This document shows positions 1-10,900 of a DNA stretch of 64,000 bases, piece by piece. The stretch covers positions 1,178,001 to 1,242,000 of the forward strand of contig JAWLAE010000001.1 of assembly GCA_041395625.1 (NCBI GenBank), written 5' to 3'. Every line of letters begins with the position of its first letter. Position 1 is the first letter of the stretch. This DNA comes from CADEED01 sp041395625 (GTDB lineage: Bacteria > Pseudomonadota > Gammaproteobacteria > Steroidobacterales > Steroidobacteraceae). Position numbers and translations under genes: made by a program. The notes beneath the pieces were generated by a model that saw only the letters and a program-made list of their open reading frames with translations, did not search any database and was not told the DNA's origin.

Positions 1-1
1 G

Positions 2-190
2 CGGCGCGCATCGCACCGCTATGCCAACGGCGGCCGACACTTCGGCTGGGCCAGTTCCCTCGATGGCCTGTTATGGATTGCACTGGTCGTCGTATTCGCC
101 TGGGGTGTCTACCAGTTCGTGCCGGGCGTCAGCGAGGCACTGGCAAACCTGTTCGGACTCAGCGGACAGTCCGCTTGGGCAATGCTGTAG
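2..190 (+). CDS. C-terminal end of an unidentified membrane protein (partial)
   Basis: An open frame enters from the left edge and stops at TAG 188-190, leaving 62 residues. It holds one clear hydrophobic segment (LLWIALVVVFAWGVYQFV) followed by a short polar tail rich in Gly, Ser and Leu. The start and most of the protein lie outside the window, so the family cannot be named. It converges on the amine oxidase gene, with 24 bases between the two stop codons. Confidence 0.45.
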   Translation, partial: RRASHRYANGGRHFGWASSLDGLLWIALVVVFAWGVYQFVPGVSEALANLFGLSGQSAWAML

Positions 191-214
191 CGATGCTGCG
201 GCTGCAGGCGTCGA

Positions 215-1675
215 TCAATTCATGAGCAGTTCGGCGATCCCGCGGCCCGCGCGCTCGCCCGACTCCATCGCAGCTTCCATGCCGACCTCCAGCTGGCGCA
301 GGTGCTCGCCGGCAAACCACAGCCGCTCGTGCGGCTTGCCCATCGCGTGCGTCCAGTCGAACGCGCGGCCTGGAGTCATCTGATAACTGCAGCCGCGCGC
401 GCCCTCGACCTGCAGCCACGAGTGCGCACCGACGAACTCGAGCACGCCGCTGGTCGCAGGACGTATTCGCTCGATTTCGGCGATCGCGAAACGGCCGCGT
501 TCGGCGTGCGGCATCGCATCGAGCCGGACGGCGTTGTCGCTGAACGCCAGCGCACTGATCAGCTCGCGCGAGCCGTCGAATTCGATCTGCTGACGAATCA
601 GATTGAAAGCGCCATTGGTCCACATCGAGGCGTCGAGCCCGTCCTTTTCCCAGTAGGGCTCGCGCAGCCGTAGCCAGACCTGGCTTTGGTTGCCGTAGGG
701 CATACCGCGCACGGCCTCAGCCTGGGCGCCGCGCAGGCCGGGGCGGATGTCGATGCGTCGCAGGACCGAAAACGGCAATGCTGCTAACACATACTGCGCG
801 CGGTAGCGTCTGCCACCTGCGCAGCGCACCGTGCAGCCGCGCGCATCCATGTCGATGGTAGTCACACGCTCGCCGGTGCGTAGTCGCTCGCCGAGCGTCG
901 CCGCCATCGCGTCGGTGAGCCTTGAGGTGCCACCCACGACGTGCTGCGAAGTAATTCCGGCGCGCTCGTACTGGTCCTTGCCCTTGAGCAACTCGGCGTC
1001 GATTTTTGCGAGACCAATCCGCGAGCGAGTGGCCTCCTGCATCATGCGCAGCACCGACAGCGTCTCGAGCGGCCGTCCGATCGATGCGCGGATGATCTGC
1101 TGCGCAGCCGCCGAAGCGCCCTGGCGAGCCAGCCATTGGGCGAGTGACAGGTCGTAGTTAGCAGCCTCGGGCTGCAGCCAGCCGTCGATCGCGGTGAACG
1201 GCGTGCGCGCCTCCACGTAGTGCCCGCCCAGCGTATGCGGAGCGATCGCGCGTTCCTCGCCGATAGTGCGATTGAGCGGTGAGCTCTCCCAGTCTTGCGC
1301 CGCGATCAAGGTGTCATCCAGCACGAACGAGTACGGCGCATTGATGTGCGCGCCGGGGCCCAGCTTCACTGCCAGCTTCGCGGCGGTATCGAGCACGCGC
1401 GCATAGTCGCGGCCGATCTGCGCGCCACCGAGATCGGGTGCCAGATACCACTCATCCATGGTTCGGCAGCGGCCGCCGGGCCGCGGCTCGGATTCCAGCA
1501 CGACGACGTTGGCGCCGAGCTCGCTCAGCAGCATCGCAGCATTCATGCCTGCGAGGCCCGCGCCGATGATCACGACATCGAACCCCCCTTCGACGGACCA
1601 GGCCCGGGTGCTAACAGCCGCCGCGGCCAGCCCGGCACCGGCCACGAAGTGTCGGCGAGTGAGTAACGTGCTCAT
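215..1675 (-). CDS. Tat-exported flavin amine oxidase / FAD-dependent oxidoreductase
   Basis: This 486-residue protein belongs to the flavin monoamine oxidase family, which uses FAD to oxidise amines or related substrates. The N-terminus carries a twin-arginine signal (TRRHFVAGAG, residues 6-15) followed by an Ala-rich stretch, so it probably folds with FAD before export. The dinucleotide-binding Rossmann motif is at residues 35-43 (VIIGAGLAG), with the acidic ribose-binding residue in VVLESE near 61 and the GGRCRT motif just after. The C-terminal flavin segment (WFAGEH, then an EAAMESGERAG helix) is intact near residues 450-480. Its start overlaps the end of the upstream PIN-domain gene by four bases. 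The substrate cannot be told from sequence. Confidence 0.85.
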   Translation of the reverse strand: MSTLLTRRHFVAGAGLAAAAVSTRAWSVEGGFDVVIIGAGLAGMNAAMLLSELGANVVVLESEPRPGGRCRTMDEWYLAPDLGGAQIGRDYARVLDTAAKLAVKLGPGAHINAPYSFVLDDTLIAAQDWESSPLNRTIGEERAIAPHTLGGHYVEARTPFTAIDGWLQPEAANYDLSLAQWLARQGASAAAQQIIRASIGRPLETLSVLRMMQEATRSRIGLAKIDAELLKGKDQYERAGITSQHVVGGTSRLTDAMAATLGERLRTGERVTTIDMDARGCTVRCAGGRRYRAQYVLAALPFSVLRRIDIRPGLRGAQAEAVRGMPYGNQSQVWLRLREPYWEKDGLDASMWTNGAFNLIRQQIEFDGSRELISALAFSDNAVRLDAMPHAERGRFAIAEIERIRPATSGVLEFVGAHSWLQVEGARGCSYQMTPGRAFDWTHAMGKPHERLWFAGEHLRQLEVGMEAAMESGERAGRGIAELLMN

Positions 1676-2001
1676 ATTCGGAAACTATTGCGTATGCCGC
1701 AACTGCTCGTATTACGGCGCGACGAGGTCGATTCTTGCTCGATGGCCATTCGCGTGAGCAGAGCCTGGTGACTGTGCCTTTCAATGTGCATCTCGGAGCA
1801 ATCGACGAGTCCCTGTGCAGCGCGTTCGACACTGATGTCTTTGCGCTGCGCGAGGCGGCGCAAAGACTGCGTTAATTCAACGTCCAGCAGGTGCGGTGCA
1901 TGCAAACTGGCCAGAGCCTCGAACAGCCGATGCATGAGTTGGTCTGCAAGCTTGGCTTGCAGCACGGTCTCGAGGAGTGCGGACGCATCGACGACGATCA
2001 A
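1672..2001 (-). CDS. VapC/FitB-like PIN-domain toxin, truncated and probably inactive
   Basis: The 109-residue product starts like a PIN-domain RNase toxin: VVDASALLE supplies the first acidic residue and HAPHLLDVELTQSLRRLA the second. Family members continue for about 25-30 more residues through a W-x4-N...YDA-x-YVALAE segment that carries the last catalytic Asp. That segment is missing here; the frame ends in a Ser/Arg-rich tail. Another frame of the same strand (about 1755 downwards) shows a W-x4-N pattern and an Ala-rich helix that resemble the lost part, suggesting a frameshift. The start is TTG at 2001, overlapping the antitoxin stop (TTGA). I infer a decaying toxin gene; the start-stop coupling is that of a normal toxin-antitoxin pair. 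Confidence 0.65.
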   Translation of the reverse strand: MIVVDASALLETVLQAKLADQLMHRLFEALASLHAPHLLDVELTQSLRRLAQRKDISVERAAQGLVDCSEMHIERHSHQALLTRMAIEQESTSSRRNTSSCGIRNSFRI

Positions 2002-2162
2002 CGCCTGTCACGCTCCTCGCGGATGATCTCCGTGGGACTGGTTTTGCCCCGATACCGGGATCGTTGCTGCAGGCGCTCCATAATTTCTTCCGCGCTGGGG
2101 CGCGCCTTCAATCGCCGGTGCAAGGCCTCCGGCACGTGTCGCAACTGGATCATCTTGGACAT
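1998..2162 (-). CDS. Short FitA/VapB-like antitoxin, probably internally deleted
   Basis: A 54-residue frame opens at ATG 2162 directly upstream of the PIN gene. It begins MSKMIQLRHVPEALHRRLKAR, which is the beta-strand and first helix of a FitA-type ribbon-helix-helix antitoxin. The usual next segment (a GMSLSDYLL-type turn and second helix, about 20-25 residues) is absent; the text jumps straight to a PSAEEIMERL-type linker and ends with the REERD-type tail typical of these antitoxins. Losing the second helix should prevent normal RHH dimerisation. Its stop TGA (2000-1998) overlaps the toxin start. Both genes look eroded, which supports a dead or dying module. Confidence 0.6.
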   Translation of the reverse strand: MSKMIQLRHVPEALHRRLKARPSAEEIMERLQQRSRYRGKTSPTEIIREERDRR

Positions 2163-2186
2163 GTGATTACGCTAGTTGCATGTGTA

Positions 2187-3452
2187 TCACATATCAAGAG
2201 TTGAAGTCGGCCCGAGCGCCGGCAGTCTGATCGTTTCGTCGGGTTGCTCGCCGCCGAGAAAGTGCAGCAGCTCGGCTCGCTGTGCCAATGCATCACGTCG
2301 CCCCAGCGCGATCAGTTCCTGCGTGAAGCTGGCTTCGAACATCAGGTAGCTGGCCAGCTGGGCGCCGGCATTGCCGCGCGCGCCGATCACCCGCAACAGC
2401 GCCCGCAAACTACGCGGCAGGGACCTTACATGTCGCCTGGCGATGACCCGCAGATCCTCGCTCGGCGCGATCATCAGCGTGCCGATCTTGTGTACGCCCG
2501 GCACGGCCTGCGGCGCCACCGCGGCGATGTGATTCAACTGCGCGATGTGCTCGACATTCGCGTAGATCTGGTCCATGAACAAGGTGTCGAGCATGTAGCC
2601 GAACAGTTGGCCGCTCGTCGGCGATTGCGGCAGTTCCGCTCGCGGCCGCGCCATTACCCCGGCGGCACCCTCGTCGCGCACGCCAATGACTAACAACCGA
2701 TCTGCGCCCAATTGTATGGCCGGGCTCAAGGGCCACAATTGGCGCTGCGCGCCATCGCCGTAGTACTCGTTCTTGAGGAGCACGGGCGGAAACAGGAACG
2801 GCACTGCCATGCTCGCCATCAGATGATCGAGCGTCAGCGCTTCGCGGCGGCCGGATCGTTGTCGTTGGGTCCACCCCTGCAGGGCCGGATCGCCATCGAA
2901 GAATGCGACGGACTCCGCAGTGCCGTAGCCGGTCGCGCAGAGCGCCAGCGCACGCACTGCGCCGACTCGCACACTGCGCTGCAGGTGCTGCCAGTTGATG
3001 CGCTCGCTCAACATGTCGTGCAGTGGCGAAACGTCGAACAGCGCGCGCGGCGGCCGCAGCAAGCCGCCGGACGCGAGCGATGAGATCCAGCGCGAGCCGG
3101 AACGCAACATGCTGAGCGTATCGGCGCGAAATACCTGCTCGACGTGGAAGTTCGCCCACACCGATTCCAGTGCCGTCACGCCACGCGGCCAGCGGAATGC
3201 TTCGGTCGCCAGCACGGTTGCAGCCACGGCGCCTGCGGAGGTACCCACGATAATGGCAAACGGGTTGGGACGGTCCGGCAGCAGATCGGCAATCGCTCGC
3301 AACACACCCACCTGATACGCCGCGCGCGCGCCGCCGCCGGGCAGCACCAGCGCGACCGTGTTGCCGATCGGGGCCTTCGCAACCGGGGCAACACGCGCGT
3401 CCATACGATCAACCATACTCATTCGGACCGGCAGAAACTGAAGCTGGGTCAC
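2187..3452 (-). CDS. Patatin-like phospholipase (RssA-like)
   Basis: The 421-residue protein has the patatin serine-aspartate dyad: oxyanion loop GGGARAAYQ (residues 39-47), nucleophile elbow GTSAG (70-74, Ser72) and DGA box (233-235, Asp233). Patatins hydrolyse acyl esters of phospholipids or lipids. No signal peptide is evident, so it is likely cytoplasmic or peripherally membrane bound. The first 20 residues before the conserved core are not conserved-looking, and ATG at 3422 or 3416 is an alternative start. The gene faces away from the HNH nuclease, with a 94-bp regulatory interval. Confidence 0.85.
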   Translation of the reverse strand: MTQLQFLPVRMSMVDRMDARVAPVAKAPIGNTVALVLPGGGARAAYQVGVLRAIADLLPDRPNPFAIIVGTSAGAVAATVLATEAFRWPRGVTALESVWANFHVEQVFRADTLSMLRSGSRWISSLASGGLLRPPRALFDVSPLHDMLSERINWQHLQRSVRVGAVRALALCATGYGTAESVAFFDGDPALQGWTQRQRSGRREALTLDHLMASMAVPFLFPPVLLKNEYYGDGAQRQLWPLSPAIQLGADRLLVIGVRDEGAAGVMARPRAELPQSPTSGQLFGYMLDTLFMDQIYANVEHIAQLNHIAAVAPQAVPGVHKIGTLMIAPSEDLRVIARRHVRSLPRSLRALLRVIGARGNAGAQLASYLMFEASFTQELIALGRRDALAQRAELLHFLGGEQPDETIRLPALGPTSTLDM

Positions 3453-3516
3453 AGTTCGCGGCGGTCGTTAGGGCATGGGAAATTCCTGGCGTTTTGTGCG
3501 GCGAAGTACTACGATA

Positions 3517-3532
3517 CTGTATATAAAAACAG
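3517..3532 (+). promoter_or_regulatory. LexA (SOS) box ahead of the HNH nuclease gene
   Basis: The sequence CTGTATATAAAAACAG matches the enterobacterial LexA operator CTGT-N8-ACAG exactly, with an A/T-only centre. It ends 14 bases before the chosen ATG at 3547, where bound LexA would block transcription. It also lies in the interval shared with the divergent patatin gene. Confidence 0.8.
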
Positions 3533-3546
3533 CCCCGGGGTGCCCC

Positions 3547-4884
3547 ATGGACGGCAGTCTTTGCTCGACTACTGAACGCCCGATCGGCGAGCTGGAAGCT
3601 GAGATCACCGGGCTCGCGGGGCAGCTGAACGCGGCCAACTATCGCTGGCTCATGCTGATCGGCGAGTTCGACCGGCGCCAGGGCTGGGCCGATGCCGTCA
3701 CCCGCTCATGCGCTCACTGGCTCAACTGGAAGTGCGGTATCGATCTCGGCGCAGCGCGGGAGAAGCTGCGCGTCGCGCATGCGCTGGCGAATCTGCCTGG
3801 CATTGCAGCGGCGATGGCTCTGGGGGAGCTGAGTTATTCCAAAGTCCGCGCGCTCACCCGCATCGCCACGACCGCCACCGAAGAGAGTCTCTTGATGATC
3901 GCCCTGCACGGTACCGCGCAGCAGGTCGAGAGGCTGGTGCGCGGCTTTCGGCGGGCACAGGAGGCCGCCGAGCTCTCGCGCGAAGCGCGGCAGCAGGCCA
4001 GTCGATCGGTGCAATGGTTGTTCGACGACGACGGCTCGCTCGTACTGCGCGCCCGACTCCCAGCCGAGACCGGCGCGCTATTTATTCAAGCAATGGCGGC
4101 GGCGATGCCGGCGTTCCTGGGCTATTCGAATGAGAATGGGTCCAGAAACGTTTCCGCGGAAACGTCTGCCGATTCATCCTCCGACCCATCCGACAACGAG
4201 GCGCGGCCCTCGCTCGCGATGCGCCGCGCCGATGCGCTTTGCAAGATCGCCGAGAGCTTTCTCGCGCACGGACCGGCGGCGCTCGCGGGTGGTGATCGGC
4301 AGCAGATCGTGGTCCACGTGGATGCAACCACGCTGGCGCAGCGCGAAGCCGGGCGTTGCGAGATCGAATCCGGCCCCAGCATCGCGGCCGAGACCGCTCG
4401 GCGCCTGGCCTGCGATGCGAGTGTCGTCACGATTGTCGAAGACGAGAACGGCACGCCGCTCGATGTGGGTCGCAAGACGCGCAGCGTTCCGCCCGCGCTC
4501 AGGCGCGCTTTGCGCTCGCGCGATCGCGGCTGCCGCTTCCCGGGCTGCAATCACACGCATTACGTCGATGCGCATCACATCGAGCACTGGGCCGATGGTG
4601 GGGGCACGAGTCTCACCAACCTCGTCATGTTGTGCAGGTTCCACCATCGCAAGCTGCACGAAGGCGGCTTCAGCATCCAGACGCTCGATGACGGCGCGCT
4701 CCGCTTCCTCCGGCCGGATGGACGCACGGTCGAAACCGGGCGCTGTTCGCCCGCTGTCGGCGCGCTCGAATGCCGCGTCGCATCAGATGCGGCGATCACG
4801 CGCTGGCGTGGCGAACGCATCGACTATGGGCTCGCTGTCGGGGTCTTGTTAGCTCGAGCAGCGTCGCTGCGGAAAATGACGTAG
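3547..4884 (+). CDS. HNH endonuclease with DUF222 domain (13E12-repeat-like)
   Basis: The product (445 residues from ATG 3547) has an N-terminal DUF222 helical region (about residues 10-230), a short variable acidic linker, and a C-terminal HNH nuclease motif at about 325-378. That motif includes Cys pairs in GCRFPGC, the central DAHHIEHW, the Asn of SLTNLVMLC and the final HHRKLHEGG. Such proteins are metal-dependent DNA nucleases of unknown cellular role, often multicopy in actinobacteria. I prefer 3547 over the upstream ATG 3475 because the latter would run translation through the LexA box. The SOS operator suggests DNA-damage induction. Confidence 0.85.
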   Translation: MDGSLCSTTERPIGELEAEITGLAGQLNAANYRWLMLIGEFDRRQGWADAVTRSCAHWLNWKCGIDLGAAREKLRVAHALANLPGIAAAMALGELSYSKVRALTRIATTATEESLLMIALHGTAQQVERLVRGFRRAQEAAELSREARQQASRSVQWLFDDDGSLVLRARLPAETGALFIQAMAAAMPAFLGYSNENGSRNVSAETSADSSSDPSDNEARPSLAMRRADALCKIAESFLAHGPAALAGGDRQQIVVHVDATTLAQREAGRCEIESGPSIAAETARRLACDASVVTIVEDENGTPLDVGRKTRSVPPALRRALRSRDRGCRFPGCNHTHYVDAHHIEHWADGGGTSLTNLVMLCRFHHRKLHEGGFSIQTLDDGALRFLRPDGRTVETGRCSPAVGALECRVASDAAITRWRGERIDYGLAVGVLLARAASLRKMT

Positions 4885-4953
4885 TCCTGCGCTGACAAGT
4901 GCACTGGCTCGAAATCATAGATTGAGGCCCACGGCGCCCCCGGTTTTCGTATT

Positions 4954-7900
4954 ATGGAGCGGCCGCACTCTCGCGCCAACCCTACCCCAGTCGAGTACTT
5001 GTCATGGCGATCTGTTGACCACTTCTCCCAGGCGCGACGCATGCTGAAGTCGTGGCGAGTGCTCGGCCGCTGGCTGCGCCTGCGTCGCCGCCACTGGCGC
5101 TGGTCGCAGGCTACCGATGCGGCGCCTGAGACCGCTGAGCCAGTGGTGCGTTCGCAGCTCCTCAGCTCGGAGCAGTTGCAGGAGTACGGCAAGTCGCTGG
5201 CTCGGGACCACCGCGTGAGCAAACGTCCGGGACCGGACATGCTGTTAGCCCGGCTGCGTGAGAACGCCGCCATTCTCGACGATGCGACGGCCTTTCTCAC
5301 GGCGATGGCGCGCGACGATGTGCGTATCACGCCGGCCGGCGAGTGGCTGCTCGATAACTACTATCTCATCGAAGAGCAGATCCGGATCGCACGCCGACAT
5401 CTGCCGAAGAATTACAGCCGTGAGCTGCCGTCCCTGATCTCCGGCGCGTCGGCGGGCATGCCACGCGTGTATGACTTGGCGATGCGGGCCATCACACACA
5501 GCGATGGCCGCATCGATGCCGATACGATCGCGCGTTTCGTTGCCGCTTACCAGTCGGTGACGCCGCTCGTGCTCGGTGAACTATGGGCCATCCCGATCAT
5601 GTTGCGGCTTGCCGCGATCGAGAACCTGCGCCGTGTGAGTGTTCGGGTGATACGCGATGGCGCCGATCATCGCATTGCCTGCGAGTGGGCCGACCGGTTG
5701 AATGCCACCGCCGCTGACGCCCCACAGGACGTGGTGCTCGTGGTCGCGGACATGGCGCGCTCGCAACCGCCGACGTCCGGCTCGTTCGTGGCCGAGCTGT
5801 CGCGCAGACTGCAAGGTCGCAGCGCGACGCTGGCGATGCCGCTGCAGTGGATCGAACAGCGACTGGCGGCGAGCGGGCACAGTCGCGAGGAACTCGTGCA
5901 CCTGGAGAGCCAGCAACAGGCGGCGGATCAGGTATCGGTCAGCAACAGCATTGGCGGCCTGCGCTTTCTCGCCGCGATGGATTGGCGTGACTTCGTCGAG
6001 GCTAACAGCGTCGTCGAGCAGACACTGCGCACCGATCCGTCCGGGATCTATGCAGCGATGGATTTCAGTACGCGCGACGCCTATCGCCACCGGGTGGAGA
6101 CGATTGCGCGGCGTCATCACATCAGCGAGTTCGACGTGGCGCGCATCGCTATCGAACAGGCGCTCGTGGGCGAAGTGCCGCGCGAGATCACCGCACACGT
6201 GGGTTACTACCTGATCGACGCTGGGCTGCCCCGAACCATCGCTGCGATCGCCGCCGAGCGAGGACACCGCCCGCCGGTCTTCCTGCGGCCACGCAGGATT
6301 CCATTGTGGGTGTACTTGCTGCCGATCGCGCTGATTGCGGGTTGGTTCACCGATCGATTGTTGGTCGAGCTGCACGGGGAGTCCGACAACTGGCCATTGC
6401 TGTACCTCGCGGCAATCCTGGGAGTGATCGTCTTCAGTGAGCTCGGCATCGCGTTGGTCAACTGGATTGCCACGCTGTTCGTCACGCCGAAGCCGCTGCC
6501 CAGGCTCAACTACAAGGCCGGTATTCCGGCAGAATCACGAACGTTGGTGGTCGTGCCGACGATGATCGGCTCTGTGGCCGCGGTCGACGACCTGATCGAA
6601 GGACTCGAAGTCCGCTTCCTCGCCAACCGCGATCCGCAACTGCACTTCGCCTTGCTCACCGATCTGCTCGACGCCGACGAACAGACCCTGGACACCGACG
6701 CGGCGGTGATCGAGCACGCCGTGCGCGGCATCGAGCGGCTCAACGCCCGCCATGCGCCGGAATGCGGCGATCGGTTCTTCCTGCTGCATCGGCCGCGGCT
6801 CTGGAACCCGCGCGAGCGCGTGTGGATGGGCTACGAGCGCAAGCGTGGCAAGCTGACTGCGCTGAACCGTTACCTTCGTTGCGGCGCGTCCGACGATTTT
6901 TCGCACGTCGTCGGCAATTCGGCGCGACTATCGAGCGTGCGCTATGTGATCACACTCGATACGGACACGAGTCTGCCGCGCGATGCGGCGCATGAACTGG
7001 TCGCAACACTTGCCCACCCCCTGAACCGCGCCCGCTTTGCCGGCGATTCGCCGCGCGTGACACGCGGCTACACGATCCTGCAGCCGAGTGTTGGCAGCAG
7101 CATGAGCGGCAAGCGTCGCTCGCACTACGCGCGCCTCTACGGTAGCGAGCCCGGCATCGATCCGTACACCCGTATGGTCTCCGATGTCTACCAGGATCTG
7201 TTCGGTGAAGGATCGTACGTTGGCAAAGGCATCTACGAGGTGGACGCGTTCGAGCGTGCACTCGATGGCAGGCTGCCGGAAAACAGGATTCTCAGCCACG
7301 ACCTGCTGGAGGGCAGTTACGCGCGCGCCGGACTGATCAGCGACGTTCGCCTGTTCGAAGCGTATCCCGCGCGCTACGCCGCCGACGTCAAGCGACGGCA
7401 GCGCTGGATCCGCGGCGACTGGCAGCTGCTGCCGTGGCTGCTGCCGTGGGTGCCTGGCGGTCAGGGCGAGTTCGAGCGCAACCCGCTGTCCTGGCTGTCG
7501 CGCGGCAAGCTGCTCGACAACCTGCGTCGCAGCCTCGTCAGCGCTGCTGCGACCAGCTTGTTAGTCATCGGCTGGCTCACCTTGCACTGGCCGCTGGCCT
7601 GGACGCTCTGGTTGCTGAGCCTGATGGGCGTGCCTCTGATCGTGCCGGCCATCCGTGACCTGCTGTACAAGCCGGTCGACATGGATGATGCAGCGCATCT
7701 GCGACAGGTAGGCCGAATCACCGCGCGCCATCTAGAGCGTGCTGTCGTCAATCTGATGTGCCTGCCTTACGATGCCTGGTTCAGTTTAGGCGCGATCACG
7801 CGGACGTTATGGCGGCTCACGATCAGTCGTCGTCGCCTGCTGCAGTGGAATCCGTCGACCGAGGCGGAGCGGGATCTGGATCGCGGTGTGAGCGCGGAAC

Positions 7901-10900
7901 TGCGCAGAATGTGGTTCTCGCCAGTATTCGCTGTTGCGGTTGCGCTACAGCTGTTCCTCATGCAGCCGGCCAGCTTGTTAGTGGCCGGCCCGATACTGAT
8001 GATGTGGCTGGTGGCACCGTTGGTGATGCACTGGCTGGGACTTCCGGCCAAGCCGCGGCGCGCGCTGCTGGCGCTCGACCAACTGCAGTTTCTGCGACGC
8101 CTGGCCCGACGCAACTGGGCGTACTTCGAAACTCACGTGACGGCCGCAGACAACTGGCTGCCCCCCGACAACATTCAGGAACACCCAACGCTGGTCGTCG
8201 CGCACCGCACTTCGCCTACCAACATCGGACTATCCCTGCTGGCCAATCTGGCCGCCTACGACTTCGGCTACCTGCAGCCGCTGGAGCTGATGCAGCGCAC
8301 TGGCGACGCGTTGGCGACGCTCGCCAAACTGTCGCGGCATCGTGGCCATTTCTACAACTGGTATGACACGCAGACGCTGCGCCCACTACCGCCTGCCTAC
8401 GTGTCCACCGTCGATAGTGGCAATCTCGCGGCTCATCTACTGACTCTGCGCCAGGGACTGCTGGCGCTCGTCGATGCGCCGGTCGTCGCGCCCTGTACTC
8501 TCGATGGACTGCGCGACACGCTCGATGTATGGCGGGAGGAGAAGCAGGCTGCCGACACGCTGACAGCAGCCTGCGACGCCGCGGCCGCTGCGATGCGCGC
8601 GCAGATCGACCGACTGCGTGCGCAGCCGCCGCTCTCCTGGTCGGCAGCTGAACAAGCTGCCCAGCAATTGACCGAGGCTGCTCGCGCGCTCGAGGACACT
8701 GCGACGGATGGCGCGCGGGCCTGGCGGAGCCGCCTGCTCGTCGCTTGCGAAGCGGCGCACACGGAATTGCGGCACTTTGCGCCAGGGCTCGGGCACCTAG
8801 CGAGTCTGCGGGCGCTCCAAACCGAATCCAGCGATGCGCAGGTGCGCGCACGCGCGAGTCAACGCATCGAGGAGCTGGAAAGGCTCGCACATCTCGCCGG
8901 GCAGTACGCGCAGATGGAGTACGGTTTTCTCTACGACCGCGCCAGGCATCTGCTGTCCATCGGTTACAACGTCGACGAGCATCGTCTGGATCCGGGCTAC
9001 TACGATCTGCTGGCCTCGGAGGCACGGCTCGCCAGTTTCGTCGCAATAGCGCAGGGGCAGCTGCCACAGGAGTCCTGGTTTGCGCTGAGCCGGCTCCTGA
9101 CTGAAGTCGATGGGGACGCCACGCTGCTGTCGTGGAGCGGCTCGATGTTCGAGTACCTGATGCCGCAGCTGGTGATGCCGAGTTATCCGGATACGCTGCT
9201 CGAGCAGACCGCGGAGCATGCCGTCAAGGCGCAGATCAACTATGGCGCGAAACGCGATGTGCCTTGGGGCATCTCCGAATCGGGCTACAACATGGTCGAT
9301 GCGCGCATGAACTATCAGTATCGTGCGTTCGGCGTGCCCGGGCTCGGCATCAAGCGCGGCCTCGGCGACGACCTCGTTGTTGCGCCTTACGCCAGCATGC
9401 TGGCGCTGATGGTGGAGCCGGCCGCTGCGTGCCGCAACCTGGAGCGTTTGACCGAACTGGGATTCGCCGGCCGCTTTGGTCTGTACGAAGCGATCGACTA
9501 TTCCACGACACGCGTACCGCCGGGCCAGGACTATGCGGTAGTCAGGTCTTACATGACCCACCACCAGAGCATGGGCCTGCTCGCGCTGCTGTATCTGTTG
9601 CGCGACCAGCCAATGCAGAAGCGCTTCACGGCCGACGCGGAGTTTCAGGCGACGCTGCTGCTGCTGCAGGAACGGATCCCGCGCACCGGCGTGTTCCGTC
9701 CGCGCGAAGCCGAACTGAGCGACGCGCACGTGCCGGCACAGGCCGCCGAAATGCAGTTGCGCGTGTTTCGTGATCCGGACGACGTCCGGCCGATCGTGCA
9801 GTTGTTATCCAACGGTCGCTATCACGCCATGCTGAGCAATGCCGGCGGCGGCTACAGCCGCCTGGGCGAGATGGCACTGTACCGCTGGCGCGAGGACGGG
9901 ACACGTGATCAATGGGGCAATTTCTGTTACCTGCGCGATGTGGCGAGCGGCGAGTTCTGGTCGGCCGCACATCAGCCGGCCTGCGTCCCGGTCGAGCAGT
10001 ACGAGGCGATCTTCTCCGACGCCAAGGCCGAGTATCGCGGCCGCAAGCTTGGCTACGACACCCATCTCGAGATCGCGATTTCAGCAGAAGATGAAATCGA
10101 ACTGCGACGCCTGCACATCCGCAACCGCTCCGCCAGTCGTCGCACCATCGAAGTCACCACCTATGCGGAAGTGGTGCTCGCGCCGGCCGTTGCGGATGAA
10201 ATGCATCCGGCCTTCAGCAATCTGTTCGTGCAGACGGAGATCGTGCGCGACAAGCAGGCCCTGCTCGCGGTCCGGCGACCGCGCGCGCACGATGACACCA
10301 CGCCGATGTTGTTTCACCTGGTCGCAGTGCACGACGCCGACTTGAGCGAGATCTCCTACGAAACCGATCGATCCCGTTTCCTTGGTCGCGGCAACACGCC
10401 GCGTGCGCCACGAGCGCTGACGACCGACGCTGCACTGTCCGATTCTGCGGGCTCGGTACTCGACCCGATTGTGGCGATCCGGCTGCGCATTGTGTTGGCG
10501 CCGCAACAGACGGCGCAGATCGACATGGTGTTCGGCGTGGCCCATGAGCGCTACGTGTGCGCAACGCTGATCGACAAGTACCGCGACCGGCGCATGGCCG
10601 ATCGGGTATTCGATCTCGCCTGGACCCACAGTCAGGTAGTCAGACGCCAGATCAACGCCTCGCAAGCCGACGCGAGACTCTACGAGCGGCTGGCAGGATT
10701 CGTGCTGTTCTCACATCCGTTTCTGCGGGCCGATGCCACGATACTGATGCAGAACAGGCGTGGGCAGTCGGGGCTTTGGGGGCATTCGATCTCCGGTGAT
10801 CTGCCGATCGTGCTGGTACAGATCAGCGACGCTGCGAACATCGACTTCGTGCGACAGATGGTGAAGGCGCATGCCTACTGGCGCTTGAAGGGCCTGAACG

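Noticed and set aside
3475..3546. Upstream ATG for the HNH nuclease
   Set aside because: It would place the LexA operator inside the coding region and adds non-family residues; ATG 3547 fits better.
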